In this document: positions 15,201 to 23,680 of the stretch, piece after piece | Position numbering within the stretch: the first letter of the stretch is position 1 | Layout of the letters: the number at the start of each line of letters is the position of its first letter | NCBI RefSeq assembly: GCF_005405885.1 | Contig: NZ_BJFL01000019.1 | Location: forward strand, 42,377-106,376 | Direction: 5' to 3' | Length of the DNA stretch: 64,000 nucleotides | From: Gandjariella thermophila | GTDB lineage: Bacteria > Actinomycetota > Actinomycetes > Mycobacteriales > Pseudonocardiaceae | Made by a program: the position numbers and the translations under genes | The notes under the pieces: model-generated | The model's input: only the letters and a program-made list of their open reading frames with translations | Database searches by the model: none | What the model was told of the DNA's origin: nothing

Positions 15201-18200
15201 GTGCGCTACTACGCGGATCTTCACGTGCACTCGAAGTACAGCAGGGCCTGTAGCCGAGACTGCGACCTGGAGCATCTGGCCTGGTGGGCGCGCCGCAAGG
15301 GGATCACCGTGTTGGGCACCGGGGACTTCACCCACCCGGCATGGGCGGAACACCTGCGTTCCGCCCTGGTGCCGGCCGAGGCCGGGCTGTTCAAGCTGCG
15401 CGACGACCTCGACCGTGAGGTGCTGCGTACCCTGCCGCCGAGCTGCCACGGCGAGGTCCGCTTCCTGCTGCAGGTGGAGATCTCCACGATCTACAAGCGG
15501 GACGGGAAGACCCGCAAGGTGCACCACCTCTGCTACGTGCCGGACTTCGACGCCGCCGAGGAGTTCACCCGCCGGCTGGCCCGGATCGGGAACCTGAAAT
15601 CCGACGGCCGGCCGATCCTCGGGCTGGACTCCCGGGACCTGCTGGAGATCACGCTGGAGTCCGGGGACGGCGCCTACCTGGTGCCCGCGCACGCCTGGAC
15701 CCCGTGGTTCGCGGTCCTCGGCTCCAAGTCCGGCTTCGACGCCGTGGAAGACTGCTACGCCGACCTCGCCGACCACGTCTTCGCGCTGGAGACGGGGCTG
15801 TCCTCGGATCCGGAGATGAACTGGCGGGTGTCCCGGCTGGACCGGTTCCGGCTGGTCAGCAACTCGGACGCGCACTCGCCGCCGATGCTGGCCCGCAACG
15901 CCACCGTCTACGACACCGAGCTGGACTACTTCGCGCTGCGCCGGGCGTTACAGACCGGCGAGGGCTACGTCGGCACCGTGGACATGTTCCCCGAGGAGGG
16001 CAAATACCACCTGGACGGGCACCGCAAGTGCGGGGTGCGGCTGGAGCCGGCGGAGACCAAGGCCCACCACGGCGACTGCCCGGAGTGCGGCAAGCCGCTC
16101 ACCGTCGGCGTGCTGCACCGGGTGGACGACCTCGCCGACCGGGCGCCCGGCGAGCGCCCGGACACCGCGGGCGAGTTCCTCAGCCTGATCCCACTGCCGG
16201 AGATCATGGGCGAGATCCTGCGGGTCGGCCCGAAGAGCAAGGCCGTGCAGCAGGCGGTATCCGACCTGGTCGGCCGGCTCGGCCCGGAACTGGCGATCCT
16301 GCTGGACCTGCCGATGGACCGGGTCCGGGAGGCGCGCTCGCCGCTGCTGAGCGAGGCGGTGGAGCGGCTGCGCGCCGGCAAGGTGCACCGCGAGGCCGGC
16401 TATGACGGCGAGTACGGCACCATCTCGGTGTTCTCCCCCGGCGAGATCGACGAGCTGAACGAGCGGGTGGTCGGCCTGTTCGAGGCGCCGGAACAGGCGC
16501 TGTTCGCGGCGCCGGCTCGGCCGCCGTTCGACGCGGCCGAGCCGAGGCCGAGGCCGGCGCCGAAGCGTCCCGAGCCGGCCGATTCGGTGGTCGAGCACCC
16601 GCCGGTTGCCCCCCAGGAGCCGACCGGGTCGCTGCTGGACGGGCTGGACCCGGACCAGCGGGCGGCCGCCGCCACGGTGGACGGCCCGCTGCTGATCGTC
16701 GCCGGCCCGGGCACCGGCAAGACCCGCACGCTCACCCACCGGCTGGCCCACCTGGTCGCCGAGCACGGTGTCGACCCGGAGCACTGCCTGGCCATCACCT
16801 TCACCCGCCGCGCCTGCGAGGAGCTGCGGGAGCGGCTGGCCGGGCTGGTGCCCGAGCAGGCGCCGCGGATAACCGTGCAGACCTTCCACGGGCTGGGTCT
16901 GAACATCCTCCGGGAGCGGCCCGACCGGGCCGGGCTGGGCAGGACCTTCGCGGTCGCCGACGACGCGCAGCGGCTGGCCGTGCTGCGCGACCTGGTCAGC
17001 GACGAGCGGGAGGCGCGCCGCTGCCTGGAGACGGTATCCCAGGCCAAGCGGATCCGGGCGGCCCGGTTCGCCGCGGCGGCCGCCGGGGAGTCAGCGGCCG
17101 AGGACGGCTTCACCCCGGAGATGGTCGACCTGCTGGAGCGCTACACGAAGACGCTGCACGGCCGGAACCTGGTCGACTTCGACGACCTGGTCGCGCTGCC
17201 GGTGACCCTGCTCGCCGAGCACGCCGACCTCCGGGAGCACTACCGCGACCGGTTCCGCCGGATCTGCGTGGACGAGTACCAGGACGTCGACGAGCTGCAG
17301 TACCGGCTGCTGCGGCTGCTCACCCCGGCCGGCGGCCACCTGTGCGCGATCGGCGACCCGGATCAGGCCATCTACCGGTTCCGCGGCGCGGACGTCGGCT
17401 TCTTCCTGCGCTTTCGGCGGGACTTCCCGACCGCGCGCGAGGTCCAGCTCACCCGGAACTACCGGTCGAGCAAGGTGATCGTGGCAGCCGCGGTGGCCGC
17501 GGTCGCGCCGAGCACGCTGGTGCCGGACCGGGAACTGCATGCGATGCGGGCGCTTCCGGCCGCCGAGCGGGTCGGCCTGCACGCGGCGGCCGACCAGGAC
17601 GCCGAGGCGCGGTTCGTGGTGGACACCATCGAGGAACTGCTCGGCGGCTCGTCGTTCCACTCCCGCGACTCGGGCCGGGTCACCTCGGACGGCTTCGAGC
17701 ACGGGCTGTCCTTCGACGACATCGCCGTCCTCTACCGCACCGACGCCCAGGCCCGGCCGATCGCCGAGGCGCTGTCCCGCGAGGGCCTGCCGTTCCAGAA
17801 GCGCTCGCACAACCGGATCGCCGACCACGCCGGGGTGCAGACCGTGCTGCGGCACCTGACCGGGTCGGCCGCCGACGAGCCGCTGCCGCTGGCGGTACGC
17901 CGGGCCGCGCAGCGGGCCATCGACGAACTCGACGGCGACCTGTTCGCCAGCTCGGACAACCGGGTGTACGCGGAGCAACTGGGCGCCATCCGGGAGGCCG
18001 TCGACCTGCTCACCCCGCTGGCCACGGCGCACGCGGACGACCCGCGCGGCTTCCACGGCGAGCTGACCCTGGGCGCCGAGGTGGACACCTGGGACCCGAG
18101 GGCCGACCGGATCTCGCTGCTCACCCTGCACGCCGCCAAGGGCCTGGAGTTTCCGGTGGTGTTCCTCGTCGGCTGCGCGGAGGGGCTGCTGCCGCTGCGC

Positions 18201-18464
18201 TGGCCGGGCGCCCACTTGCGGTCCACAGTGGACGATTTGGCGGCCGAGGAGGCGGAGGAGCGCCGGCTGTTCTTCGTCGGCATCAGCCGGGCGCGGTCGC
18301 ACCTCTACCTCAGCCACCCGCTGCGCCGCACCCGCGCCGGGCAGACCAGCGAGGTACGGCCCTCGTCGTTCCTGTCCGCGCTGGGCGACGACCTCATCGA
18401 GCGGCTGAACCGCCCGGGCGCCAGCCGATCCCGGTCGCGCACCCAGCAGCTCCGGCTGCTGTAG
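15201..18464 (+). CDS. EndoQ-like PHP nuclease fused to UvrD/Rep helicase
   Basis: A 1,087-residue fusion. The GTG at 15201 is preceded by GGGAGG (15185-15190); ATG 15183 is a less likely start. Residues 1-270 form a PHP domain: DLHVHSKYS, GTGDFTHP, QVEISTIY, VPAHAWTPWF and NSDAHSP supply metal ligands. Residues about 275-310 form a zinc-binding segment, HRKCGVRL...GDCPECGKPL, as in EndoQ-family proteins that nick DNA 5' of deaminated bases or AP sites. From about 475 a UvrD helicase follows: Walker A GPGTGKT, VDEYQDVDELQ, GDPDQAIYRFRGAD, LTRNYRSS, LTLHAAKGLEFPVVFLVGC and FVGISRARSHLYLS. The predicted role is repair of damaged bases with coupled unwinding. The map gene follows 16 bases later. 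Confidence 0.85.
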   Translation: MRYYADLHVHSKYSRACSRDCDLEHLAWWARRKGITVLGTGDFTHPAWAEHLRSALVPAEAGLFKLRDDLDREVLRTLPPSCHGEVRFLLQVEISTIYKRDGKTRKVHHLCYVPDFDAAEEFTRRLARIGNLKSDGRPILGLDSRDLLEITLESGDGAYLVPAHAWTPWFAVLGSKSGFDAVEDCYADLADHVFALETGLSSDPEMNWRVSRLDRFRLVSNSDAHSPPMLARNATVYDTELDYFALRRALQTGEGYVGTVDMFPEEGKYHLDGHRKCGVRLEPAETKAHHGDCPECGKPLTVGVLHRVDDLADRAPGERPDTAGEFLSLIPLPEIMGEILRVGPKSKAVQQAVSDLVGRLGPELAILLDLPMDRVREARSPLLSEAVERLRAGKVHREAGYDGEYGTISVFSPGEIDELNERVVGLFEAPEQALFAAPARPPFDAAEPRPRPAPKRPEPADSVVEHPPVAPQEPTGSLLDGLDPDQRAAAATVDGPLLIVAGPGTGKTRTLTHRLAHLVAEHGVDPEHCLAITFTRRACEELRERLAGLVPEQAPRITVQTFHGLGLNILRERPDRAGLGRTFAVADDAQRLAVLRDLVSDEREARRCLETVSQAKRIRAARFAAAAAGESAAEDGFTPEMVDLLERYTKTLHGRNLVDFDDLVALPVTLLAEHADLREHYRDRFRRICVDEYQDVDELQYRLLRLLTPAGGHLCAIGDPDQAIYRFRGADVGFFLRFRRDFPTAREVQLTRNYRSSKVIVAAAVAAVAPSTLVPDRELHAMRALPAAERVGLHAAADQDAEARFVVDTIEELLGGSSFHSRDSGRVTSDGFEHGLSFDDIAVLYRTDAQARPIAEALSREGLPFQKRSHNRIADHAGVQTVLRHLTGSAADEPLPLAVRRAAQRAIDELDGDLFASSDNRVYAEQLGAIREAVDLLTPLATAHADDPRGFHGELTLGAEVDTWDPRADRISLLTLHAAKGLEFPVVFLVGCAEGLLPLRWPGAHLRSTVDDLAAEEAEERRLFFVGISRARSHLYLSHPLRRTRAGQTSEVRPSSFLSALGDDLIERLNRPGASRSRSRTQQLRLL

Positions 18465-18480
18465 ACCAACGGGAGCACCA

Positions 18481-19251
18481 TTGATCGAGTTGAAGAGTGA
18501 CGCCGAGCTGGACGCGATGCGGGAGGCCGGCAGAGTGGTCGCCACCGCGCTGGACGCGGTGCGCCGCCACGCCACGGTCGGCGTGTCCCTGGCCGAGCTG
18601 GACGACCTGGCCGCCACGGTGATCGACGAGCACGGCGCGAAGCCCTCGTTCCTGCACTACCGGCCGACCTGGGCGCCGAGCCCGTATCCCGGCGTGATCT
18701 GCACCTCGGTCAACGACGTGGTGGTGCACGGCATCCCGGACGGCTACCGGCTGCGCGACGGCGACCTGGTCAGCATCGACTGCGGCGCGCACGTCGCCGG
18801 CTGGCACGGCGACTCCGCGATCAGCTTCGTGGTGGGCGAGGCCCGCCCCGACGACCTGACGCTGATCGAGACCACCGCCAGGGCGCTGGACGCCGGCATC
18901 GCGGCGGCCCGCCCGGGCGCCCGGATCGGCGACATCGCGCACGCCGTCGGCCGGATCGGTCGCCGCGCCGGTTACGGCATTCCCGCGGAACTCGGTGGGC
19001 ACGGCGTGGGCCGCGCGATGCACGAGGCCCCGCAGGTGCCCAACGACGGCCGCCCCGGCCGGGGCCTAGCGCTGCGCCCCGGCATGGTGATCGCCATCGA
19101 GCCGATGTTCCTGGCCGGTGGCCGGGACGCCGTCCGGATGGCCCCCGACGGCTGGGCGGTGCTCACCCACGACGGCAGCCGCGCCGCCCACGTCGAGCAC
19201 ACGGTTGCCGTCACGGACGACGGACCACGCGTCCTCACCGCGCTCCGCTGA
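18481..19251 (+). CDS. map: Methionine aminopeptidase, type I
   Basis: A 256-residue dinuclear metalloprotease that removes N-terminal Met from new proteins. The TTG start has GGGAG eight bases ahead. The five metal ligands are visible: Asp in SIDCGAH, Asp in WHGDSA, His in GGHGVGRAMHE, Glu in VIAIEPMF and Glu in HVEHTVAV. Length fits type Ia. Actinomycetes usually carry more than one map; this copy follows the EndoQ-UvrD gene rather than the ribosomal secY-adk-map cluster, so it is probably an extra paralogue. Its last 186 bases are overlapped on the other strand by the DUF397 frame. Confidence 0.93.
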   Translation: MIELKSDAELDAMREAGRVVATALDAVRRHATVGVSLAELDDLAATVIDEHGAKPSFLHYRPTWAPSPYPGVICTSVNDVVVHGIPDGYRLRDGDLVSIDCGAHVAGWHGDSAISFVVGEARPDDLTLIETTARALDAGIAAARPGARIGDIAHAVGRIGRRAGYGIPAELGGHGVGRAMHEAPQVPNDGRPGRGLALRPGMVIAIEPMFLAGGRDAVRMAPDGWAVLTHDGSRAAHVEHTVAVTDDGPRVLTALR

Positions 19252-19491
19252 CCCGCCGGCGAGCTGGCGCGGCGGCCGAGCACCCGGCACCACGGCGGGG
19301 GTGAGCGCGCCGGCCTTGGCCCGGTCGAGTAAGGCGGCGAAGGCGGGCCGGGCGACCACCACGGCCGGCCCGTCCAGGTTCTTGCTGTCCCGCACGGCGG
19401 CCCTGGCACCGACGAAGGCGACCTCGACGCAGTTGCCGGTAGCCTGGCTGCGGCTGCTGGTCCGCCACCGCGCGCCCGACAGGTCAAGCAT
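19066..19491 (-). CDS. DUF397 protein with long C-terminal read-through
   Basis: ATG 19491 opens a DUF397 domain: ARWRTSSRSQATGNCVEVAF, then RAAVRDSKNLDGPAVVVARPAFAALLDRAKAG over about 62 residues. Family members normally stop there (60-70 residues). Here the frame continues for about 80 more residues (141 in all), antisense to the 3' end of map, with no recognisable fold. Either the normal stop has been lost or the extension is an artefact of GC-rich DNA. DUF397 proteins act with the XRE/DUF5753 regulator encoded just upstream; the two genes overlap by eight bases. Confidence 0.75.
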   Translation of the reverse strand: MLDLSGARWRTSSRSQATGNCVEVAFVGARAAVRDSKNLDGPAVVVARPAFAALLDRAKAGALTPAVVPGARPPRQLAGGSAERGEDAWSVVRDGNRVLDVGGAAAVVGEHRPAVGGHPDGVPATGQEHRLDGDHHAGAQR

Positions 19492-20350
19492 GTTCGCCCC
19501 CTCCTCCCCGTTCGTTGACCATCGCTGCGATGAACCTGGCCGACTCGCGGACGCCGAGGGCGGCTTCCCGAAGGTCGTCGAACAGGGTGGCCATGGTTGC
19601 CACGTCCTTGGGGTCGTCGACAATGTTCCCGCCGAGCGGGTGCTCCAACCACCCGATGTCGGGCTCGGCGGCGTCGGCGAAGGAGAACACGCAGATCGGC
19701 CCGGACATGCTGCCGTGCGCCCCGACGTCGGCCGGTAACACCTGGATCTTGACGTTGGGCAACTGCCCCATCCGCAGCAGGTGCTCGAGTTGCTCGGTCA
19801 TCACCTCGGGGCCGCCGACCATCCGGTGCAGCGCCGCCTCGTCCACCACCGCCCACAGCTCCAGCGGCGGGGTCGCGGTCAGCCGGCGCTGCCGTTCCAT
19901 CCGGGCGGCCACCCGCTTGTCCACCGTGCCCGGCGGGGCCAGGTGCCGGGCGGTGAGGTGCACGGCCCGGGCGTACGGCTCGGTCTGTAGCAGCCCGGGG
20001 ATGATGCCGAGTTCGAAGTTGCGCACCGAGGAGGCGTCGTTCTCGAAGCCGACGAAGGGCTTCACCCAGTCCGGCAGCCCGTAGGTGGACCACCAGCCGC
20101 GCCTGGCGCCGGCCTTGCGCAGCTCCTCCAGGACCTGCTGCTGCTCCGGGTCCGTGCCGTAGAACTCCAGCAGCTTCTCCAGCTCGGCCTTCTTGACGCC
20201 GGATCGGCCCTTCTCGATGTTGACGATCTTCCCGACCGAGCAGCCGAGTAGGTCAGCGGCGTCGCGCTGGGTCTTGTTCGCCGCGTCCCGCATCTCCACC
20301 AGGGTCGCCCCGAGCCGCCTGCGTCGCGCCGTTGGACCCGCCACGGACAT
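19484..20350 (-). CDS. XRE-family regulator with DUF5753 (WhiJ-like)
   Basis: A 288-residue protein from ATG 20350, with GAGGAGG a few bases ahead. Residues about 10-70 form the helix-turn-helix (RRRRLGATLVEMRDAA, KTQRDAADLLGCSVGKIVNIEKGRSG). The rest is DUF5753: ARRGWWSTYGLPDWVKPFVGFE, IPGLLQTEPYARAV, LWAVVDEAALHRMVGG, QLPNVKIQVLPADVGAH and GWLEHPLGGNIVDD. Such proteins are widespread in mycelial actinomycetes, pair with DUF397 partners, and influence development and antibiotic production. It is divergent from a small gene, with two AGAGTTGA-type sites between them. Confidence 0.9.
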   Translation of the reverse strand: MSVAGPTARRRRLGATLVEMRDAANKTQRDAADLLGCSVGKIVNIEKGRSGVKKAELEKLLEFYGTDPEQQQVLEELRKAGARRGWWSTYGLPDWVKPFVGFENDASSVRNFELGIIPGLLQTEPYARAVHLTARHLAPPGTVDKRVAARMERQRRLTATPPLELWAVVDEAALHRMVGGPEVMTEQLEHLLRMGQLPNVKIQVLPADVGAHGSMSGPICVFSFADAAEPDIGWLEHPLGGNIVDDPKDVATMATLFDDLREAALGVRESARFIAAMVNERGGGGEHA

Positions 20351-20374
20351 GGCACGCCTCCTCGCGATCATCTT

Positions 20375-20462
20375 TTGATCAACTCTACTTCGCCGACGAC
20401 CGCGTGGGCGCACCGTTCGACAGGTAACCCGTCAGCCACCCGAAAGTTGAGGCTCAACTCTT
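20375..20462. promoter_or_regulatory. Putative operators of the XRE regulator
   Basis: Two sites share AGAGTTGA on the minus strand. TTGATCAA lies at 20375-20382, close to the XRE start, and a perfect 15-base palindrome, AGTTGAG-G-CTCAACT, lies at 20445-20459. Both are in the 228-base divergent region, consistent with autoregulation and control of the small gene at 20578. No footprint evidence. Confidence 0.4.
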
Positions 20463-20577
20463 ACCCACATAATCTGGAGACGGGTCGGGTCTGTACCCTG
20501 CCCTGACGAACCGTCCGGGTCCGGCCGCGCTCTGCCTCCGGCCACCAGTCCCAACGCGGCCGAAGTTAGGAGACGCC

Positions 20578-20841
20578 ATGACGAGCCCCAGCGAGGAGAC
20601 CGGAGCACGTCCCAGCCGCTATGTCTCCTGCACGGACGGGATGAACCGGGCGAAGCAGGTGACGCTGTACACGACCAACAACCACGTGGTGCTGCTCACC
20701 CCGCCGCCCGAGGCCGCCGTGCTCACACCGGAGCAGGCACGCGAGCTGGGTCACCAACTGTTCGCGCTGGCCAACGAGGTCGACGCGGCCGGCCGGCCGC
20801 GGAACGCGGGAAGCCCCGCCGGGCTGCGCCCCAAGAGCTGA
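20578..20841 (+). CDS. Small hypothetical protein divergent from XRE regulator
   Basis: An 87-residue protein with a good ribosome site, TTAGGAGACGCC, before its ATG. The core SCTDGMNRAKQVTLYTTNNHVVLLTPPPEAAVLTPEQARELGHQLF is read in two parts: a short beta hairpin ending in VVLLTPP and a helix with LTPEQARELG. I do not recognise a named family. Its position opposite an XRE/DUF397 pair, a setting where small partner proteins are common, suggests it belongs to the same regulatory unit. Confidence 0.6.
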   Translation: MTSPSEETGARPSRYVSCTDGMNRAKQVTLYTTNNHVVLLTPPPEAAVLTPEQARELGHQLFALANEVDAAGRPRNAGSPAGLRPKS

Positions 20842-20929
20842 GCAGGACGTTGCCCGGTTCTCGCCCCGGCGCGGAGCCGGGTGCCGTACGCTGCGCACAC
20901 GGGTTGGAAGGTTCCGACCGGAGGCTAGC

Positions 20930-21346
20930 GTGCGCACCATGTGGGCGATCTCCAGTACCGCGGTGGTCGCTTCCGCCTTTGTCGGTGTCCTACTCGGCGC
21001 TTACATCCACGAGGTGACCGTCAACGAGCGGAACGCCTCCCGCCCTGCCGGCCCGGCGACGACCGTACAGACCGAGGTTTCCACGGTGATCGTCACGGTC
21101 ACCGGCGGTTCCGACGGCCCGGCGGCATCGTCGGCGGGGTCCCGGCCGCGCTCGCCGAGCACCACCACGCAGCGGCAGGTGGCCGATCTCACATCGTCGG
21201 GAGGCCAGCCTTCCGCCACGTCCCCGCGGCCGGCTCCGGTGCCCACCACGAGCAGCACGACCGCCTGCGGCTCGCTGTACCCGTTCCCGCCGGGAAACTG
21301 CGACCGCCCGCAGCCGACCAGGGACCGGGGCAGCCAGCAGAGCTGA
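20930..21346 (+). CDS. Membrane-anchored Ser/Thr/Pro-rich hypothetical protein
   Basis: A 138-residue protein. The GTG start follows CCGGAGG by about six bases. An N-terminal helix, AISSTAVVASAFVGVLLGAY (about 6-25), is a membrane anchor with no cleavage site evident. The rest is low-complexity Ser/Thr/Pro/Gly, ending in TACGSLYPFPPGNC with two cysteines that could form an extracellular disulfide. No domain is recognised. It probably faces the cell wall. Confidence 0.55.
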   Translation: MRTMWAISSTAVVASAFVGVLLGAYIHEVTVNERNASRPAGPATTVQTEVSTVIVTVTGGSDGPAASSAGSRPRSPSTTTQRQVADLTSSGGQPSATSPRPAPVPTTSSTTACGSLYPFPPGNCDRPQPTRDRGSQQS

Positions 21347-21420
21347 TCCCGGTCGAATCCTGATGACACGGAAATCCTGATGTCTCGGGTCGGTAACAAC
21401 CGCCGGCCAGGCTCGGATCC

Positions 21421-22542
21421 GTGGACATCGCGAGACGAACCACCGCAACGCCCCTGACCTGGCGGCTGCGCATGGAGTTGGACGACCATCCCGGCGCGCT
21501 GGCCCGGGTCACCACCCGCCTGGCCGACCGCGACTGCAACGTCCTCGCGCTGGCCGTGCTGCCGGTGCCCGGCGGCGTCGTCGACGAGTTGGTCGTCCGG
21601 ATCTCTCCCGGCGTGCTGCCCGCCGACCTGGTTGAACTGGTCCGCGCGGAGGGCGGCCGGAACCCCGCCGTGGCACCCGCCGACGTGCGGGAACTGGTCG
21701 ACACGCCCACCGCGGCCCTGCGCGCGGCGGCCGCCGCACTGGCGGATGGACCGGTGCAGGCCACCGGCGTGGCCGAGGCGGTACGCACGGTGCTCGCCGC
21801 GGACGCCGTCGAGGTGCTGCACGACGGGGACGCCGGCGGCCGAACGTCGGGCGGCCACCGGCTGGTGGTCAGCAACCCGCGCGGGCCGGACCTGCTGGCC
21901 CGCCGGGGGTGGACCCCGTTCACCGAGGTCGAGCTGGCCAGGGCGGCGGCGCTGACCGAGTTGCTGGCCGCCGCGCGCACCTCGCTCGGCGATCCGGTCG
22001 CCGTGCTCACCAGCGACGGCGCCGGGGTGGTGCTGCGTCTCGGCGGCCCGAACGACACGCTCGGCGTGGCGGCGATGCACGGCCGCTGCTCGATGCACAC
22101 GCTGTTCAGCCGGTACCACGCGGGCACCCGGAACATGCCCCGGCGTTGGCTGCACCGGCTGCTCAGCCCGCCGCGCGGGAACACCGTGGTGGGCACCTAC
22201 GGCCCGGACGTGGTCGCCATGGGTCAGTTGCTGCGCGCCGGCGCGCCCGAGGTGGCCGAGGTGTCCCTGCTGGTGGAGGACGCCTGGCAGCGCCGGGGAA
22301 TCGGCACCGCGCTGCTCGCCCAGCTCGCCGCAGCGGCCCGGTCCTCCGGCTGCGCCGAGCTGGTCGCCTGGACGATGCCCGGGGAGACCGCGATGCACCG
22401 CACGGCCAGACGTGCCGGGCTGGCCACCACCGTCCGGCGCGAGCAGGGCCTGCTCCGTGTCGGGATCCGGCTGCACCACATGCCCGACGTCGCCGTCGAG
22501 CTGGGCTCGCCCGCCGCGGAGGGCCAGGCCGACCAGCGGTGA
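21421..22542 (+). CDS. ACT-domain GNAT acetyltransferase
   Basis: A 373-residue fusion. Residues about 14-80 form an ACT domain: RLRMELDDHPGALARVTTRLADRDCN and VVDELVVRIS are typical of amino-acid-sensing ACT modules. Residues about 200-350 form a GNAT domain: LLVEDAWQRRGIGTALLAQLAAAARSSG carries the acetyl-CoA loop RRGIGT. Actinomycete ACT-GNAT proteins are known as amino-acid-regulated lysine acetyltransferases that modify enzymes such as acyl-CoA synthetases. Here an insertion of about 120 residues separates the domains. The effector amino acid and target are not known. The GTG start lacks a strong ribosome site. Confidence 0.75.
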   Translation: MDIARRTTATPLTWRLRMELDDHPGALARVTTRLADRDCNVLALAVLPVPGGVVDELVVRISPGVLPADLVELVRAEGGRNPAVAPADVRELVDTPTAALRAAAAALADGPVQATGVAEAVRTVLAADAVEVLHDGDAGGRTSGGHRLVVSNPRGPDLLARRGWTPFTEVELARAAALTELLAAARTSLGDPVAVLTSDGAGVVLRLGGPNDTLGVAAMHGRCSMHTLFSRYHAGTRNMPRRWLHRLLSPPRGNTVVGTYGPDVVAMGQLLRAGAPEVAEVSLLVEDAWQRRGIGTALLAQLAAAARSSGCAELVAWTMPGETAMHRTARRAGLATTVRREQGLLRVGIRLHHMPDVAVELGSPAAEGQADQR

Positions 22543-22641
22543 ACCCGGCGACACCGCCCCGCACCGGGCACGGCTCGAATATCGTTTCCGGTGAGCCGCC
22601 GCCCCCGCGGCGAGAGGTGTCAACGCCGAGGAGTGGTGCCC

Positions 22642-23676
22642 GTGCACGTCCCCCCACGGCAGCCGGACGCCCGTCCGACGCTGGAGGACGTGGCGGCCCG
22701 GGCCGGCGTGTCCCGGGCGACGGCGTCCCGGGTGCTCAACGCCTCGCCCCGGGTCAGCCCGGAGGCGAAGGACGCGGTCACAGCGGCCATGGCCGCGCTC
22801 GGCTACCAGCCGAACCAGGCCGCCCGCACCCTGGTGACCCGCCGCACCGGCGCCATCGCCGTGGTGTTCTCCGAACCCGAGGCGAAGATCTTCGATGATC
22901 CGCACTTCGCCAGGGTGATCTCCACCGCGGCCACCGAGCTGTCCGCGGCGGACAACCAGATGGTGCTGCTGCTGGTGCACTCGCCGGAAGAGCAGCGGCG
23001 GGTGCGGCGGTTCCTCTCCGGCGGGCACGTGGACGGCGCGCTGATGTTCACCCCGCACCGGGAGGACCCGCTGCCCGCGCTGGCCCGTGAGCTGCCGCTG
23101 CCGATGGTGTTCGGCGGCCGGCCGTGGGGCTCGCTGCGCGGCATCCACTCGGTGGACAACGACAACGAGGGCGGCGCCGTGCTGGCCACCGAGCACCTGG
23201 TCGGGCTGGGCCGGCGGCGGATCGTGACGGTCGCCGGGCCGGAGGACGAGCTGTCCGCGGTGCACCGGATGACCGGCTGGCGCACCGCCGCCGGGCTGGA
23301 CGACGCCACCGCGGCGCGGTGGTCCGCCTGCGGCGGCTTCACCCGGGACGGCGGCCGGCGGGCCATGGCGGAGTTGCTCGACCGGGTGCCGGACCTGGAT
23401 GCGGTGTTCGTGGCCAGCGACCTGATGGCGGCGGGCGCGTTGCAGGCGCTCCGGGATGCCGGCCGGCGGGTGCCGGAGGACGTGGCCGTGGTGGGCTTCG
23501 ACGACCACCCGATGATCGCTCCGCACACCGACCCTCCGCTCACCACCGTTCGGCAGGACGCGGTGTCCCAGGTCCGGCGGATGGTCCAGCGGCTGCACCG
23601 GTTGCTGTGCGGGGAGGACCCCCGCCCCAAGCGGGAGGTCCTCCCCGTCGAACTCGTCCGCCGCGCGTCCGCCTGA
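22642..23676 (+). CDS. LacI-family transcriptional regulator
   Basis: A protein of about 344 residues from GTG 22642, chosen because GAGGAG (22628-22633) lies eight bases ahead; GTGs at 22591 and 22636 are alternatives. The N-terminal helix-turn-helix is PTLEDVAARAGVSRATASRVLN with hinge GYQPNQAARTLVTRRTGAIAVVF. The periplasmic-binding-protein fold follows: GGHVDGALMFTP, IHSVDNDNEGGAVLATEHLVGLGRRRI, DAVFVASDLMAAGALQALRDAGRRVPEDVAVVGFDD. The effector is probably a sugar or sugar derivative. No sugar-uptake genes are adjacent, and the regulator ends a few bases from the convergent ABC exporter. Confidence 0.9.
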   Translation: MHVPPRQPDARPTLEDVAARAGVSRATASRVLNASPRVSPEAKDAVTAAMAALGYQPNQAARTLVTRRTGAIAVVFSEPEAKIFDDPHFARVISTAATELSAADNQMVLLLVHSPEEQRRVRRFLSGGHVDGALMFTPHREDPLPALARELPLPMVFGGRPWGSLRGIHSVDNDNEGGAVLATEHLVGLGRRRIVTVAGPEDELSAVHRMTGWRTAAGLDDATAARWSACGGFTRDGGRRAMAELLDRVPDLDAVFVASDLMAAGALQALRDAGRRVPEDVAVVGFDDHPMIAPHTDPPLTTVRQDAVSQVRRMVQRLHRLLCGEDPRPKREVLPVELVRRASA

Positions 23677-23680
23677 CGGC

